From Pseudomonadota bacterium (GTDB taxonomy: Bacteria; Pseudomonadota; Gammaproteobacteria; Steroidobacterales; Steroidobacteraceae): 64,000 nucleotides of DNA. The notes below the pieces were generated by a model, which saw only the letters and a program-made list of their open reading frames with translations, did not search any database and was not told where the DNA came from. The stretch covers positions 29,222-93,221 of the forward strand of contig JAFEDR010000002.1 in assembly GCA_018241525.1 (NCBI GenBank). The letters are read 5' to 3'. Positions 18,203 to 27,107 of this stretch are shown here, piece after piece (the stretch's first letter is position 1; each line of letters begins with the position of its first letter). Made by a program: the position numbers and the translations under genes.

Positions 18203-19576
18203 ATGGTGACCACAATTCGCCTACTTTTGGCGAGGGTCAGGGCGCACGACAAATCCAGCCACCTCCACATTCTCCCTGCGGCGTTGCTGGTTTTCGGAGT
18301 CAATCTGTTCGTCCGCGTGATCGCAGCGGGCAAAGAACTGGTCGTTGCATACCACTTTGGCGTCCGGTCCGAGCTGGCGGCCTATCTGTTCGCCTATCTT
18401 TTCCCGGCTACGGTCCTGAACTTCGTCGGCGCGGCGCTAGCAATCGCTCTCGTACCTGCCTATGTGGGCACCCGAGATCGAATGGGGCCTGATGCCGCCC
18501 GAGACCTCGCGGGCCGCCTGGCGGCGAAGGCCATGTTCATCTTGCTCGTGGCAGCCGCCGGCGTCGCGGCCATAGGACCCTACCTGGTTCGCGGTCTTGC
18601 GGCCGGTTTCGACGCAGTGACGCTGGCGCGTTGCCAGTCGTTGGTTGTTGTGCTTTCGCCGCTACTCGTCATCAGTGGCATGTCCTCCGTCTGGTGCGCC
18701 CTCCTAAACGCTGAGCACCGCTACGCGCTCGCGGCTGGCATCCCGCTGCTCACTCCAATCTTGGTGGTCTCATGCTTGCTGGTAGCCGGGGAGAACGCGA
18801 ACGCCATGACCCTGGCCGCGGGAATCCTTCTGGGCGCCGTTGCCGAGTGCTTGACCGCTGTGAGCGCTATTCGGCGAATTGGACTGCCTTGGCTTCGGAT
18901 GCGCCTGTCGTGGAATGCCGGCGAACGCGCGGTAGGCCGCGAGTTCTTTGTGCTCAGCCTCGCGAACGCAGTGATGGCAGGATGCGCGTTCATCGAGCAA
19001 GCCTTTCTTGCGGCTACCAACGCGGAAAATGTCGCTGCATATTCGTACGGGACCCGGCTTACCACGGTCGCCGCCTCAGTCCTCGTGACTGCCGTCTCCG
19101 CAGTGCTTCTGCCTCACTTCTCGTCTGTCGTCGCGAGTGGCGGGGGAGCGAAGCTGAGGCGCGAAGCATCTCGCGTCGCGATAGTCACGGGGGCGATGTC
19201 GCTGCTGCCTGCGGCTTTCCTATTCTTTTGCTCCGCGGGCGTGACGCGACTGGTATTCCAGCGTGGGAGCTTCGGCGCTCCCGAGACGATGATTGTGTCA
19301 GTTGTGCAGCAAGCGCACGCGCTATTCATTCCGGTCTACGCAATTGGGCTTGTGGCAGTACGCGTGCTGAACTCGTCCGGTGGGGTCCGGTGGATACTCG
19401 CGGGATCTGTACTGAACATTCTCGTTATTCTCGTCTCTTGTGCGTTACTGGTTCCGAACTTTGGCGCAGCCGGGGCCGCGATTTCGGACGTTGTCATGTA
19501 CACGATATCGACCGTATTTCTTTGGTCGGCATTCCTCCGTCGCACCGCGACGCAGCCGGCGGGAATGCTGCCGTGA
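18203..19576 (+). CDS. MurJ/MviN-family lipid II-type flippase, probable polysaccharide-unit flippase
   Basis: A 457-residue polytopic protein of the MVF/MOP superfamily. Markers are GKELVVAYHFGVRSELAAYL near the N-terminus, ALAIALVPAYVG, SGMSSVWCALLNAEHRYALA, AAYSYGTRLTTVAASVLVTA and FQRGSFGAPETM, which match MurJ/MviN signatures more closely than Wzx (RfbX). It is shorter than housekeeping MurJ proteins (about 510-530 residues). Given its position between a Wzz-like and a Wzy-like gene, it most likely flips the undecaprenyl-linked repeat unit of this locus rather than lipid II. The stop overlaps the next gene's GTG start by four bases. Confidence 0.85.
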   Translation: MVTTIRLLLARVRAHDKSSHLHILPAALLVFGVNLFVRVIAAGKELVVAYHFGVRSELAAYLFAYLFPATVLNFVGAALAIALVPAYVGTRDRMGPDAARDLAGRLAAKAMFILLVAAAGVAAIGPYLVRGLAAGFDAVTLARCQSLVVVLSPLLVISGMSSVWCALLNAEHRYALAAGIPLLTPILVVSCLLVAGENANAMTLAAGILLGAVAECLTAVSAIRRIGLPWLRMRLSWNAGERAVGREFFVLSLANAVMAGCAFIEQAFLAATNAENVAAYSYGTRLTTVAASVLVTAVSAVLLPHFSSVVASGGGAKLRREASRVAIVTGAMSLLPAAFLFFCSAGVTRLVFQRGSFGAPETMIVSVVQQAHALFIPVYAIGLVAVRVLNSSGGVRWILAGSVLNILVILVSCALLVPNFGAAGAAISDVVMYTISTVFLWSAFLRRTATQPAGMLP

Positions 19577-20691
19577 GAGTCCTCTGTGCGATTGCCGGAC
19601 TGGGAGCTGGAGGCGCTGAGCGGGTCATGAGCATCGTCTCCAGTCAGTTGGCAGCCCGGGGTCACGACGTCGCGCTGCTCACCTGGGATCCAGTGAAGGC
19701 TGACTTCTATCCACTGCATGAGCGGGTAATGCGAATCGAAGCACCGCTTGCTCGCCGGGCACGAGGCGTGCTGGATGCGCTTCGTTCCAATTGGATCCGT
19801 ATGGTTTGTATCCGCGCTGCCGCGCAGAGGCACCGCGCCGACGTCCTCGTGTCATTCATGACGGACATGAATGTCCTTACGATCGCAGCGACTTTCGGTA
19901 CGCGCGTGCGCGCAGTCATTTCCGAGCGCGTTCATCCGGGGCAATATTCGCCGGGCTTGCTTTGGAAAATTTTGAGACGCGGTTCGTACTGGATGGCGGA
20001 CGCACTCGTCATGCAGACCGCGGCTGGTCAACGATGGTTTGCCCGGCGCTGGCCACGCCCGAATCGGATTCGCGTCATCCCGAACCCATGCTTCATTCAG
20101 ATCGCAACCCACAATCGTCAATCACCGAACTCCGATGATCGCTACGTCTGTGCCATAGGTCGGCTGGTGCCCCAGAAAGGCTTCGACGTCCTCTTGCGTG
20201 CGTTCGTCGAGGTACTTCCGCTTGATCCTAGACTTGCGTTGGTAATCATCGGGGTCGGGCCGGAACTGCAGCGACTAGCGCGACTCGCGAGCGAGTTGGG
20301 CATTGCTGAGCGGGTGCGGTGGGCAGGGGCAGTCGGCGACGTAGAGCCCATGCTCCGTGGTGCTGAATTTCTGGTATCCAGCTCCCGATTCGAGGGTTTC
20401 CCAAACGTGATCCTGGAAGCTTTGGCGTGTGGATGTCCCGTGATTTCCACAGACTGCGAGACGGGGCCGAAGGAGATTCTCGGGGGTACCGCAGCGGGGC
20501 TGCTTGTGCCCGTCGATGACGTGCGCGCGCTGTCCGGAGCGATGAGGCAACTGCTTCTAAGCTCGTCGTTGCGGCGCGAAATGAGCGCCGCAGCATCGCT
20601 CGTAGTGGAGCGCTTCGCCGTGAATCGGATCGTCGGCGCGTGGGAAGAGCTGATCTGCGAAGTTTCGTCCGTGCGGGGCGTGCGCCGTTGA
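19573..20691 (+). CDS. Glycosyltransferase family 4 protein (first)
   Basis: A 372-residue GT-B enzyme predicted to add a sugar to the lipid-linked repeat unit at the cytoplasmic face. The N-terminal domain begins VRVLCAIAGLGAGGAERVMS, with the GGAER acceptor loop shared with PglJ/PglH/EpsD-type enzymes. The C-terminal domain has AIGRLVPQKGFDVLLRAF, and the nucleotide-sugar EX7E motif lies in SSRFEGFPNVILEALACG. The GTG start at 19573 overlaps the flippase stop (GTGA), which implies coupling; reading upstream in this frame gives only shadow sequence. It resembles the glycosyltransferase at 21913 closely enough to suggest a duplication around the polymerase gene. Donor and acceptor are not assignable. 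Confidence 0.9.
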   Translation: MRVLCAIAGLGAGGAERVMSIVSSQLAARGHDVALLTWDPVKADFYPLHERVMRIEAPLARRARGVLDALRSNWIRMVCIRAAAQRHRADVLVSFMTDMNVLTIAATFGTRVRAVISERVHPGQYSPGLLWKILRRGSYWMADALVMQTAAGQRWFARRWPRPNRIRVIPNPCFIQIATHNRQSPNSDDRYVCAIGRLVPQKGFDVLLRAFVEVLPLDPRLALVIIGVGPELQRLARLASELGIAERVRWAGAVGDVEPMLRGAEFLVSSSRFEGFPNVILEALACGCPVISTDCETGPKEILGGTAAGLLVPVDDVRALSGAMRQLLLSSSLRREMSAAASLVVERFAVNRIVGAWEELICEVSSVRGVRR

Positions 20692-21926
20692 GGTCACGGG
20701 ACGAACTTCACGCGCTGCCACTGAATTCGCGTGCGGTCGCGTGGACTGCTGCGATGTGGGTGGGGTTGCTGTTTAGTAACATCCCGATCTACGGGTTCTT
20801 GTTTGTTTGGCCGGGTCTGCCGCCGCTGGCCTTCATAATCGCTGGGATCGCGATGCTTTTCGGTGTATCGCTGCTCGCGAATTGGCAAGCAATTCGTTTG
20901 CCTCTGCCGCTGCTCTCTGCGTCGTTGTTGTATGCCGGTCTTTGTCTTGGGTACTACATTATTGGTCGAGGTGGCGATCCAGTGGTGCTCCGGGAGCGGC
21001 TGCTCGGTCTCATCATTCTTGGAGCCGTCTCTGTCGCTCTCGCGCTGTCGTCGGACGCGTTGCGCGCAACGCGTCGTCTGCTGGTGTGCGTCGTTATTGT
21101 CGGCGTCGTTCTCAACGCGTGGGACATCACGCATCCGTTCACATTTGTGCCGTTCGGCAGCGAGTTCGCCACTGTCGGGCGCGCCGCCGGACTGTATGTA
21201 AATCCAAATCAGGCCGGTGCGGCGCTTATCGTCGGATTTCTGCTAACCGTCAGCGAAGTCCCTTCCTCGCGCCGATGGATCTATCTTGCGATCGTTGCTA
21301 CCGGTGTTTTGCTGACGTTTTCGCGTGGAGCGATGCTCGGACTGTTTGGCATCGTGCTCGCACTTTCGCTACTCACTAGCCTGCTAACGTGGCGTGACGC
21401 GGGCAAAGCAGGAGTGGTGCTTGTTACTTTGTCGGTTGTCGCATGGATTTTTGTTCGCGACGTGATCGAAACCGAATTTCAGATCGACCCTGATATGGTT
21501 CTGGACAGAGTGCTTTGGATTTTGGATCCGGCCAATCGGACAGATTTTAGCGAAGCGGATCGTGCAAACCTCGCGGCTCACGGACTCGAACAGTTCTTTG
21601 GATCACCGATAGTAGGGAACGGGCTCGGCTCGACGCAGTTCTGGCAGTACTATTCGTCGACGCACAACCTGTATCTGGCGCTCGCCAGTGACTTTGGCAT
21701 CATCGGATTTGTGATCCTGCCGTTCTTGGTCTACGCGTCGGTCCATCGTTCGATATCGAAGTCGACCGCGGCCCCGGTTCTCGCACTATTCATCCTGTAC
21801 TGGGGATTGCTCAGCCACAACGTGCTTTCGGAGCCCTATCTGCTAATCGGCATCGCGATCATGGCCGCGGAAGGCGTGATCTCCGCTTCAGCAGCAGAAC
21901 GGACTGGCCACTGTGTCGTCACGTGA
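20688..21926 (+). CDS. O-antigen polymerase/ligase-like protein (Wzy_C family)
   Basis: A 412-residue inner-membrane protein with about ten to twelve hydrophobic segments. The large periplasmic loop carries FFGSPIVGNGLGSTQFW, and then STHNLYLALASDFGIIGFV. This second stretch is the H-x-x-Y-L...G motif of the PF04932 polymerase/ligase family, with a conserved His. In this setting (Wzz, flippase, glycosyltransferases) it is best read as the Wzy polymerase; ligases share the fold. The start is taken as the TTG at 20688, which overlaps the preceding stop as TTGA. The next in-frame ATG, at about codon 23, would begin inside the first membrane segment. GC content is low here (26 of 60 bases in 21421-21480), unlike the backbone. 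Confidence 0.88.
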   Translation: MRSRDELHALPLNSRAVAWTAAMWVGLLFSNIPIYGFLFVWPGLPPLAFIIAGIAMLFGVSLLANWQAIRLPLPLLSASLLYAGLCLGYYIIGRGGDPVVLRERLLGLIILGAVSVALALSSDALRATRRLLVCVVIVGVVLNAWDITHPFTFVPFGSEFATVGRAAGLYVNPNQAGAALIVGFLLTVSEVPSSRRWIYLAIVATGVLLTFSRGAMLGLFGIVLALSLLTSLLTWRDAGKAGVVLVTLSVVAWIFVRDVIETEFQIDPDMVLDRVLWILDPANRTDFSEADRANLAAHGLEQFFGSPIVGNGLGSTQFWQYYSSTHNLYLALASDFGIIGFVILPFLVYASVHRSISKSTAAPVLALFILYWGLLSHNVLSEPYLLIGIAIMAAEGVISASAAERTGHCVVT

Positions 21927-23073
21927 AGCCGCGAAGGGCAAGATACTGTTCCTCATAAGTACCTTGCATGGTGGAGGGGCGGAGCGAGTTGCGACGACGC
22001 TTCTGGACGGGCTTTCCGAGCGCGGCTGGGATTTGACCGTAGTTACGTCGAACCTAACGGAGGAGCAGGCAGACTACGACCTACACCCTCGGGTACGCAA
22101 AATTCGAATCGCACAGCTCCGTGCAATTCCGATGGCCTCCAGGTTGATGTCGACGATCGGAAAGCTACTTGCGATTCGACAGCTCATTGAGCAAGAGAGG
22201 CCGAATGCGATTGTCTCCTTTCTAACGAATTCAAATTGCTTAGCGCTGCTGTCCACTGTGAGTATGAACGTGCCGGTTGTCGTCTGCGAACGAGTGGACC
22301 CTGCGGGTTCCGTGGAACTTCCGCTCGGCCTTCGGGTACTTCGGCGGTTGCTGTATCCGCGGGCGGCGCGGCTGATCGTCCAGACCACTGCTACGCGCGA
22401 CCGCGTCGGTCGATGGATGATGGGTCGCGGGGAGCGCGTCGCCGTCATTGGCAATCCGCTGCCGAAGGATATCGATGCACTATCTGCGGCGACGGAGCCG
22501 GTCGCGCGCGGTCCTCGCGTAATCATGATGGGAAGATTGGTGCCGCAGAAGAGGTTTGACCTTGGAATTCGCGCTTTTGAATCCGGCCTGAAGGACCTGC
22601 CCGACTGGTCGTTGCATATCTGGGGCGAGGGTCCTCTGCATGAGTCGTTGCTGGCAGAGGCGAGAGCCACTGGACTTGGTGAACGCGTGCGCTTGCATGG
22701 ACGGACTTCGCGTCCGTTCGCCGAGATTGCGGCGTCGGAGATTCTGTTGCTAACGTCCGCGTACGAGGGATTTCCGAATGTCATGTTGGAGGCGATGGCT
22801 CTGGGAATTCCGTGCGTTTCGGTGGATTGCCCAGCGGGTCCCCGGGAATTGAGCAAGGGTGGCCAATTTGCGGAGCTGGTTCCGCAGGCTGCCGCTGCGG
22901 CTCTCGGAGCGGCGCTGCGCGGTCTGGCGCTTGACCCGGAGCGCCGGTCGAGGCTTGGATCCGCGGGCCGGACCTATGTCCGCCAGACCTTTAGCAGTCT
23001 AGTGATTCTGGACCAGTGGGAGCAGTTGCTGCGGGGGATTCGCTTGGAAGCTAACCCCCACGTTTCGCAATAA
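21913..23073 (+). CDS. Glycosyltransferase family 4 protein (second)
   Basis: A 386-residue GT-B enzyme. The N-terminus reads GKILFLISTLHGGGAERVAT (GGAER acceptor loop) and the C-terminal half has MMGRLVPQKRFDLGIRAFE and the EX7E donor motif in SAYEGFPNVMLEAMALG. The chosen GTG overlaps the polymerase stop by 14 bases. Its similarity to the enzyme at 19573, in both the GGAER loop and the (R/A)(F/Y)EGFPNV(I/M)LEA motif, suggests two successive transfers by related enzymes. It acts at the cytoplasmic face of the membrane; specificity is unknown. Confidence 0.9.
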   Translation: MSSREAAKGKILFLISTLHGGGAERVATTLLDGLSERGWDLTVVTSNLTEEQADYDLHPRVRKIRIAQLRAIPMASRLMSTIGKLLAIRQLIEQERPNAIVSFLTNSNCLALLSTVSMNVPVVVCERVDPAGSVELPLGLRVLRRLLYPRAARLIVQTTATRDRVGRWMMGRGERVAVIGNPLPKDIDALSAATEPVARGPRVIMMGRLVPQKRFDLGIRAFESGLKDLPDWSLHIWGEGPLHESLLAEARATGLGERVRLHGRTSRPFAEIAASEILLLTSAYEGFPNVMLEAMALGIPCVSVDCPAGPRELSKGGQFAELVPQAAAAALGAALRGLALDPERRSRLGSAGRTYVRQTFSSLVILDQWEQLLRGIRLEANPHVSQ

Positions 23074-23094
23074 CTCAATTCAGGGAGTTTTGGT

Positions 23095-23928
23095 GTGACA
23101 GACCCGGATTCGGAATTGCTGGAGCAACGTAGCCATTTCGCCTTCGGCGAGAACTGGGCGAGCTATGCTCGGGGAATAGCTGCCGATGAGGTTGAGAAAG
23201 CGACCGAGGGTCTCTCACGGTTGATTGGCGGCCGAATTGATGGAAAGACGTTCTTGGACATCGGTTCGGGATCTGGACTCCATAGCGTCGCAGCACTGCG
23301 GTTGGGTGCGAGACGCGTACGGGCGCTGGATATCGATCCAAACTCTGTGGAGACAACTAGAGCTGTGCTGCAGCGGTTCGCGCCCCCTGGGTCCGAATGG
23401 TCGGTGGAGCAGAAGTCTGTTTTCGCGTTGGAAGACTGGCCGGACAGCCAGTTTGATTGTGTGTACTCGTGGGGCGTGTTGCACCATACCGGAGATATGT
23501 ATCGCGCGATTCGTGCGGCTGCGCGCCAAGTGCGGCCGGGCGGGAGTTTCGTCTTCGCGCTCTACCGGAAAACGTTGCTCTGTGGATTTTGGAAAGTTGA
23601 AAAGCGATGGTACGCACGCGCTACGCAGCGGTCTCAACGTATGGCAAGCGCCTTGTACGTGACCGCCGTGCGCATCGGTCTACTGTTGCGCGGCAGGAGT
23701 TTTTCTCGCTACGTACGCGAATACTCGCTTCGCAATCGCGGTATGGAGTATCGCCACGATGTGCATGATTGGTTGGGAGGGTGGCCCTATGAGTCGATCT
23801 CTCCCCGGCAAGTGAATCGCCTTATGCTCTCCTTGGGGTTCGCCGAGGAGAAATCCTTCGCCAGGTCCGGCGTGACCGTCGGCTTTTCGGGATCAGGGTG
23901 CGATGAGTATCGCTTCCGCCGTTCATAG
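23095..23928 (+). CDS. Class I SAM-dependent methyltransferase (first of two in the polysaccharide locus)
   Basis: A 277-residue enzyme. SAM motif I is FLDIGSGSGLHSVAALRLG (from about residue 59), and the acidic residue ending strand 2 is in RALDIDPNS. The post-II region VYSWGVLHHTGDMYRAIRAA and PGGSFVFALY complete a Methyltransf_11/25 core. The C-terminal third (EYRHDVHDWLGGWPYESISP) is like that of UbiG/COQ5-like sugar methyltransferases found in polysaccharide loci. It begins at a GTG preceded by CAGGGAG. The likely role is O-methylation of a sugar or repeat-unit intermediate; the position in the locus is the main support. Confidence 0.85.
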   Translation: MTDPDSELLEQRSHFAFGENWASYARGIAADEVEKATEGLSRLIGGRIDGKTFLDIGSGSGLHSVAALRLGARRVRALDIDPNSVETTRAVLQRFAPPGSEWSVEQKSVFALEDWPDSQFDCVYSWGVLHHTGDMYRAIRAAARQVRPGGSFVFALYRKTLLCGFWKVEKRWYARATQRSQRMASALYVTAVRIGLLLRGRSFSRYVREYSLRNRGMEYRHDVHDWLGGWPYESISPRQVNRLMLSLGFAEEKSFARSGVTVGFSGSGCDEYRFRRS

Positions 23929-23945
23929 AACAGGCTATTAGCGAA

Positions 23946-25901
23946 ATGTGTGGGATTGCCGGATTTCAGTCACTCCAATCAAGCCCGCTGCAGGAAGTCT
24001 GTGATCGCATTTCTGCGCAGTTGACGCATCGGGGTCCCGACGATGCGGGCGTCTGGATCGACTCTGAATCAGGACTGGCGCTGTGCCATCGGCGGTTGGC
24101 TGTTATCGATGTCTCCGCGACCGGGCATCAGCCGATGGTTTCTTCTGATGGACGCCTGGTTCTGGCCTATAACGGCGAGATCTACAATCACCTGGAGATT
24201 CGAGAAGAACTCGAAGCAACGGATCGCGCTTGGAGGTGGCGCGGCCATTCTGACACCGAGACTCTCCTTGCGGCATTCTCTCGCTGGGGTGTCGAAGCGT
24301 CCCTGCGTCGATGCCGAGGTATGTTTGCGATCGCCTTGTGGGATCGGCGCCAACGCGAGCTCACCTTGGCTCGCGATCGCGTCGGTGAGAAGCCGCTCTA
24401 CTACTCCGAGCAGAGATCTCATTTCTTTTTCGCGTCGGAGCTCAAAGCACTTCGAGCCCATCCGCAGTTCCGCGCGGAGGTGGATCAGGGGGCGCTGAGC
24501 CTCTACTTACGTCACATGTATGTGCCTGATCCCCTGACGATCTATCGAGGAGTGCGCAAGTTAGAGCCGGGTCACCTGATTCGAATACGCGGCGCGCGCG
24601 CGAGTGGCGCGCCTGTTGCGTACTGGGATGCGGTACTGGTTAGGCGACGGGCCATGGAAGTCCCATTCCGGGGGTCTGCCGAGGAAGCGGTTTCCGCGAC
24701 AGAGAGTCTCTTGCGTAGCGCGGTTTCAGGGCAAATGTTAGCGGATGTTCCCTTGGGAGCGTTCTTGTCCGGCGGGGTCGACTCCTCAACCATTGTCTCC
24801 TTGATGCAGGAGCAGTCGTCCCGTCCGGTGAAGACGTTCAGCATTGGCTTTCGAGAAAATGCCTACGACGAAGCGCGATTCGCTCGACTGGTTGCACGGC
24901 ACCTTGGGACGGAGCACACGGAACTCATCGTCACACCCGAAGAGGCCATGGCCGTCATCCCGCAGCTCGCTGACATATATGACGAGCCTTTTGCGGATTC
25001 TTCCCAAATTCCGACGCTGCTTGTCTCCCAACTCGCCCGTCGCCACGTTACGGTTGCCCTCTCGGGAGACGCCGGCGACGAGTTGTTTGGTGGCTACTAC
25101 CGATACGGTTGGGGGAGCCGAATCTACCGGAAGGGTCGGCGAGTGCCACTGACTGTCCGACGACTGCTTACCCGAGCGATTTTGAGTATCACACCTGATC
25201 AGTGGACCACGATCGGGCGACATGTGTCGAAGATCTTGCCAAGGTCGGCTCGGCTTTCGCAGTTTGGAGACCGACTGCACAAGCTAGCAGAAATTCTTCC
25301 CCTCGAAACTCCGGGTCAGTTGTACAAGAGTCTTGTCTCTCACTGGCAGCAACCTTCGGAAGTGATGACAACCAGCAATAACCCAGAATCACGCTTGGAT
25401 TCTCTGATGCGCGAGCTCCCGGAACTTTCATTCGAGGAATCAATGATGCTTTGGGATCTCATGACGTATTTACCTGGAGATATCTTGGTAAAGACCGATA
25501 GAGCGGCCATGGCGGTGTCCTTGGAGACGAGAGTGCCACTTTTGGATCATCGCTTGATCGAGTTTGCATGGTCGCTACCACTCGACATGAAGATTAGGAG
25601 TGGTATCACCAAGTGGCCGCTACGGGAGATTCTCTATCGGCGTGTGCCAAGAGCCCTGATTGAGCGGCCGAAGATGGGCTTTGGCGTTCCCATCGACACT
25701 TGGTTGCGATCCTCGCTTCGGCAGTGGGCGGAAGACTTACTTTCGCCAGCGTCGCTACGCCAGATTGGGGCATTCAGGGTGGAGCCGGTCTGGAATCGCT
25801 GGCGAGAGCATTGCGAGGGACGCCGCAATTGGGCGTACTGGCTTTGGGATGTCCTGATGTTCCAGGCGTGGGCGCGGAAAACCGGAGTCTCAATCGCTTG
25901 A
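23946..25901 (+). CDS. AsnB-type glutamine-dependent amidotransferase (asparagine synthetase family)
   Basis: A 651-residue protein with an N-terminal class II glutaminase domain (MCGIAGFQSL, nucleophile Cys2; RLAVIDVSATGHQPM; YNGEIYNH) and a C-terminal ATP-pyrophosphatase domain (GAFLSGGVDSSTIVSLMQE, then LSGDAGDELFGGYYRY). Household AsnB makes asparagine. Paralogs inside O-antigen loci, such as WbpS of Pseudomonas aeruginosa O6, amidate the carboxyl of a uronic acid on the nucleotide sugar or lipid intermediate. Its place between a methyltransferase and a glycosyltransferase, together with a UDP-GlcA epimerase at 6.7 kb, favours the uronamide role; this is inference. The stop overlaps the next start (TTGA). 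Confidence 0.9.
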   Translation: MCGIAGFQSLQSSPLQEVCDRISAQLTHRGPDDAGVWIDSESGLALCHRRLAVIDVSATGHQPMVSSDGRLVLAYNGEIYNHLEIREELEATDRAWRWRGHSDTETLLAAFSRWGVEASLRRCRGMFAIALWDRRQRELTLARDRVGEKPLYYSEQRSHFFFASELKALRAHPQFRAEVDQGALSLYLRHMYVPDPLTIYRGVRKLEPGHLIRIRGARASGAPVAYWDAVLVRRRAMEVPFRGSAEEAVSATESLLRSAVSGQMLADVPLGAFLSGGVDSSTIVSLMQEQSSRPVKTFSIGFRENAYDEARFARLVARHLGTEHTELIVTPEEAMAVIPQLADIYDEPFADSSQIPTLLVSQLARRHVTVALSGDAGDELFGGYYRYGWGSRIYRKGRRVPLTVRRLLTRAILSITPDQWTTIGRHVSKILPRSARLSQFGDRLHKLAEILPLETPGQLYKSLVSHWQQPSEVMTTSNNPESRLDSLMRELPELSFEESMMLWDLMTYLPGDILVKTDRAAMAVSLETRVPLLDHRLIEFAWSLPLDMKIRSGITKWPLREILYRRVPRALIERPKMGFGVPIDTWLRSSLRQWAEDLLSPASLRQIGAFRVEPVWNRWREHCEGRRNWAYWLWDVLMFQAWARKTGVSIA

Positions 25902-27022
25902 GGATCGTCCATGTCATCAGCTCTCTGACGACGGGTGGAGCGGAAACATGCTTGCTGCGCCTTTGCCGCGGCGAGCTCGCTGCCGGCCATCATTTGCTGG
26001 TGATATCGGTGCGGGCCGGTGGGCCGATTGCGGACGAACTGAGCGGAATGGGAATACCGGTTGTCGGCATTCTCGGGAAGGCGGAGAAGGGTACGATCGT
26101 CGGTTTGAGGAGGGCGCTCAGGGAGTGCACGCGCCTTCGCCCAGACGTGATCATAGGCTGGATGTATCACGGGATCTTCGTGGCGCACCTGCTTGCTCGC
26201 CTTCGATTCCGCAGCGCCCGACTTATCTGGAACATTCGATGCACGATCGATGACATGCCGAACTGGCGGGCTTCGACGCGCTGGCTAATATCCGGCTTGA
26301 GACGACTGAGCGGAGCTGCGGATACCATTATCTTCAATTCCATCGAAGGCCAGAGGCAGCACGAGGCTTATGGCTACCGATCGTCCTGCCCGCTGGTCAT
26401 CGAGAATGGAGTGGAGATCGATCGATTTCGCGTCGATCCGAATGTTCGGAGCGCCGTTCGCGCGGAACTGGGAATCGGCGCGCGCGAATTCGCAATTGGG
26501 CACGTGGCGCGTTTTCATCCGATGAAGTCGCAACTCGGGCTCGTCGATGCGGTGCGGCAAATAAAGGTCGCTCGTCCGGTCGTGCTGGTCCTGGCAGGTC
26601 CGGGCTTGGATGCGGCCAACCCGGTGATTGGTCCGCTGCTGCGTGATTGCCCTTGGCCAGCCAACGTTCGCGTTCTGACGCTGGGCGAGCGGCGTGACGT
26701 GGCGAGACTGCTCAGCTCGTTCGACGCGTTCTGCCTGACATCTCGAGGCGGCGAAGGGTGCCCGAATGCCGTCCTCGAAGCCATGGCCGCGGCCGTGCCC
26801 TGCATCGTGACGGATGCCGGCGATTCGGCGAGACTTGTGGGCGATCCAGATTGGGTAATCGGGATCGGGGAGTGGAGCGCTCTTGTTGACCGACTGGAGA
26901 AGCTGATCGCGCTCAATCCGCAGCAACGACAAGCAATCGGGCGGCGGCTTGCAACACGCGCCACGCAGCATTTTTCGCTCGAGAGAATGCTAGATCGATA
27001 TGAATCGGCAATAGCCGGCTGA
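25898..27022 (+). CDS. Glycosyltransferase family 4 protein (third)
   Basis: A 374-residue GT-B enzyme beginning RIVHVISSLTTGGAETCLLR (GGAE loop), with HVARFHPMKSQLGLVDAVRQ opening the C-terminal domain and a donor motif in TSRGGEGCPNAVLEAMAAAV. It is the most diverged of the four GT4 enzymes, close to WcaL/EpsF-like proteins. The start is the TTG at 25898 overlapping the AsnB stop, since the frame upstream of it is shadow sequence of asnB. A role in repeat-unit assembly is inferred from the locus. Confidence 0.88.
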   Translation: MRIVHVISSLTTGGAETCLLRLCRGELAAGHHLLVISVRAGGPIADELSGMGIPVVGILGKAEKGTIVGLRRALRECTRLRPDVIIGWMYHGIFVAHLLARLRFRSARLIWNIRCTIDDMPNWRASTRWLISGLRRLSGAADTIIFNSIEGQRQHEAYGYRSSCPLVIENGVEIDRFRVDPNVRSAVRAELGIGAREFAIGHVARFHPMKSQLGLVDAVRQIKVARPVVLVLAGPGLDAANPVIGPLLRDCPWPANVRVLTLGERRDVARLLSSFDAFCLTSRGGEGCPNAVLEAMAAAVPCIVTDAGDSARLVGDPDWVIGIGEWSALVDRLEKLIALNPQQRQAIGRRLATRATQHFSLERMLDRYESAIAG

Positions 27023-27107
27023 TCTGGCCTTCCGGCCTTGCGGATTACGACGTCGAGCGATCGCGTGTGGCGATCTGATGATGCGAGATACAGGGAGTAT
27101 TGGTGCG

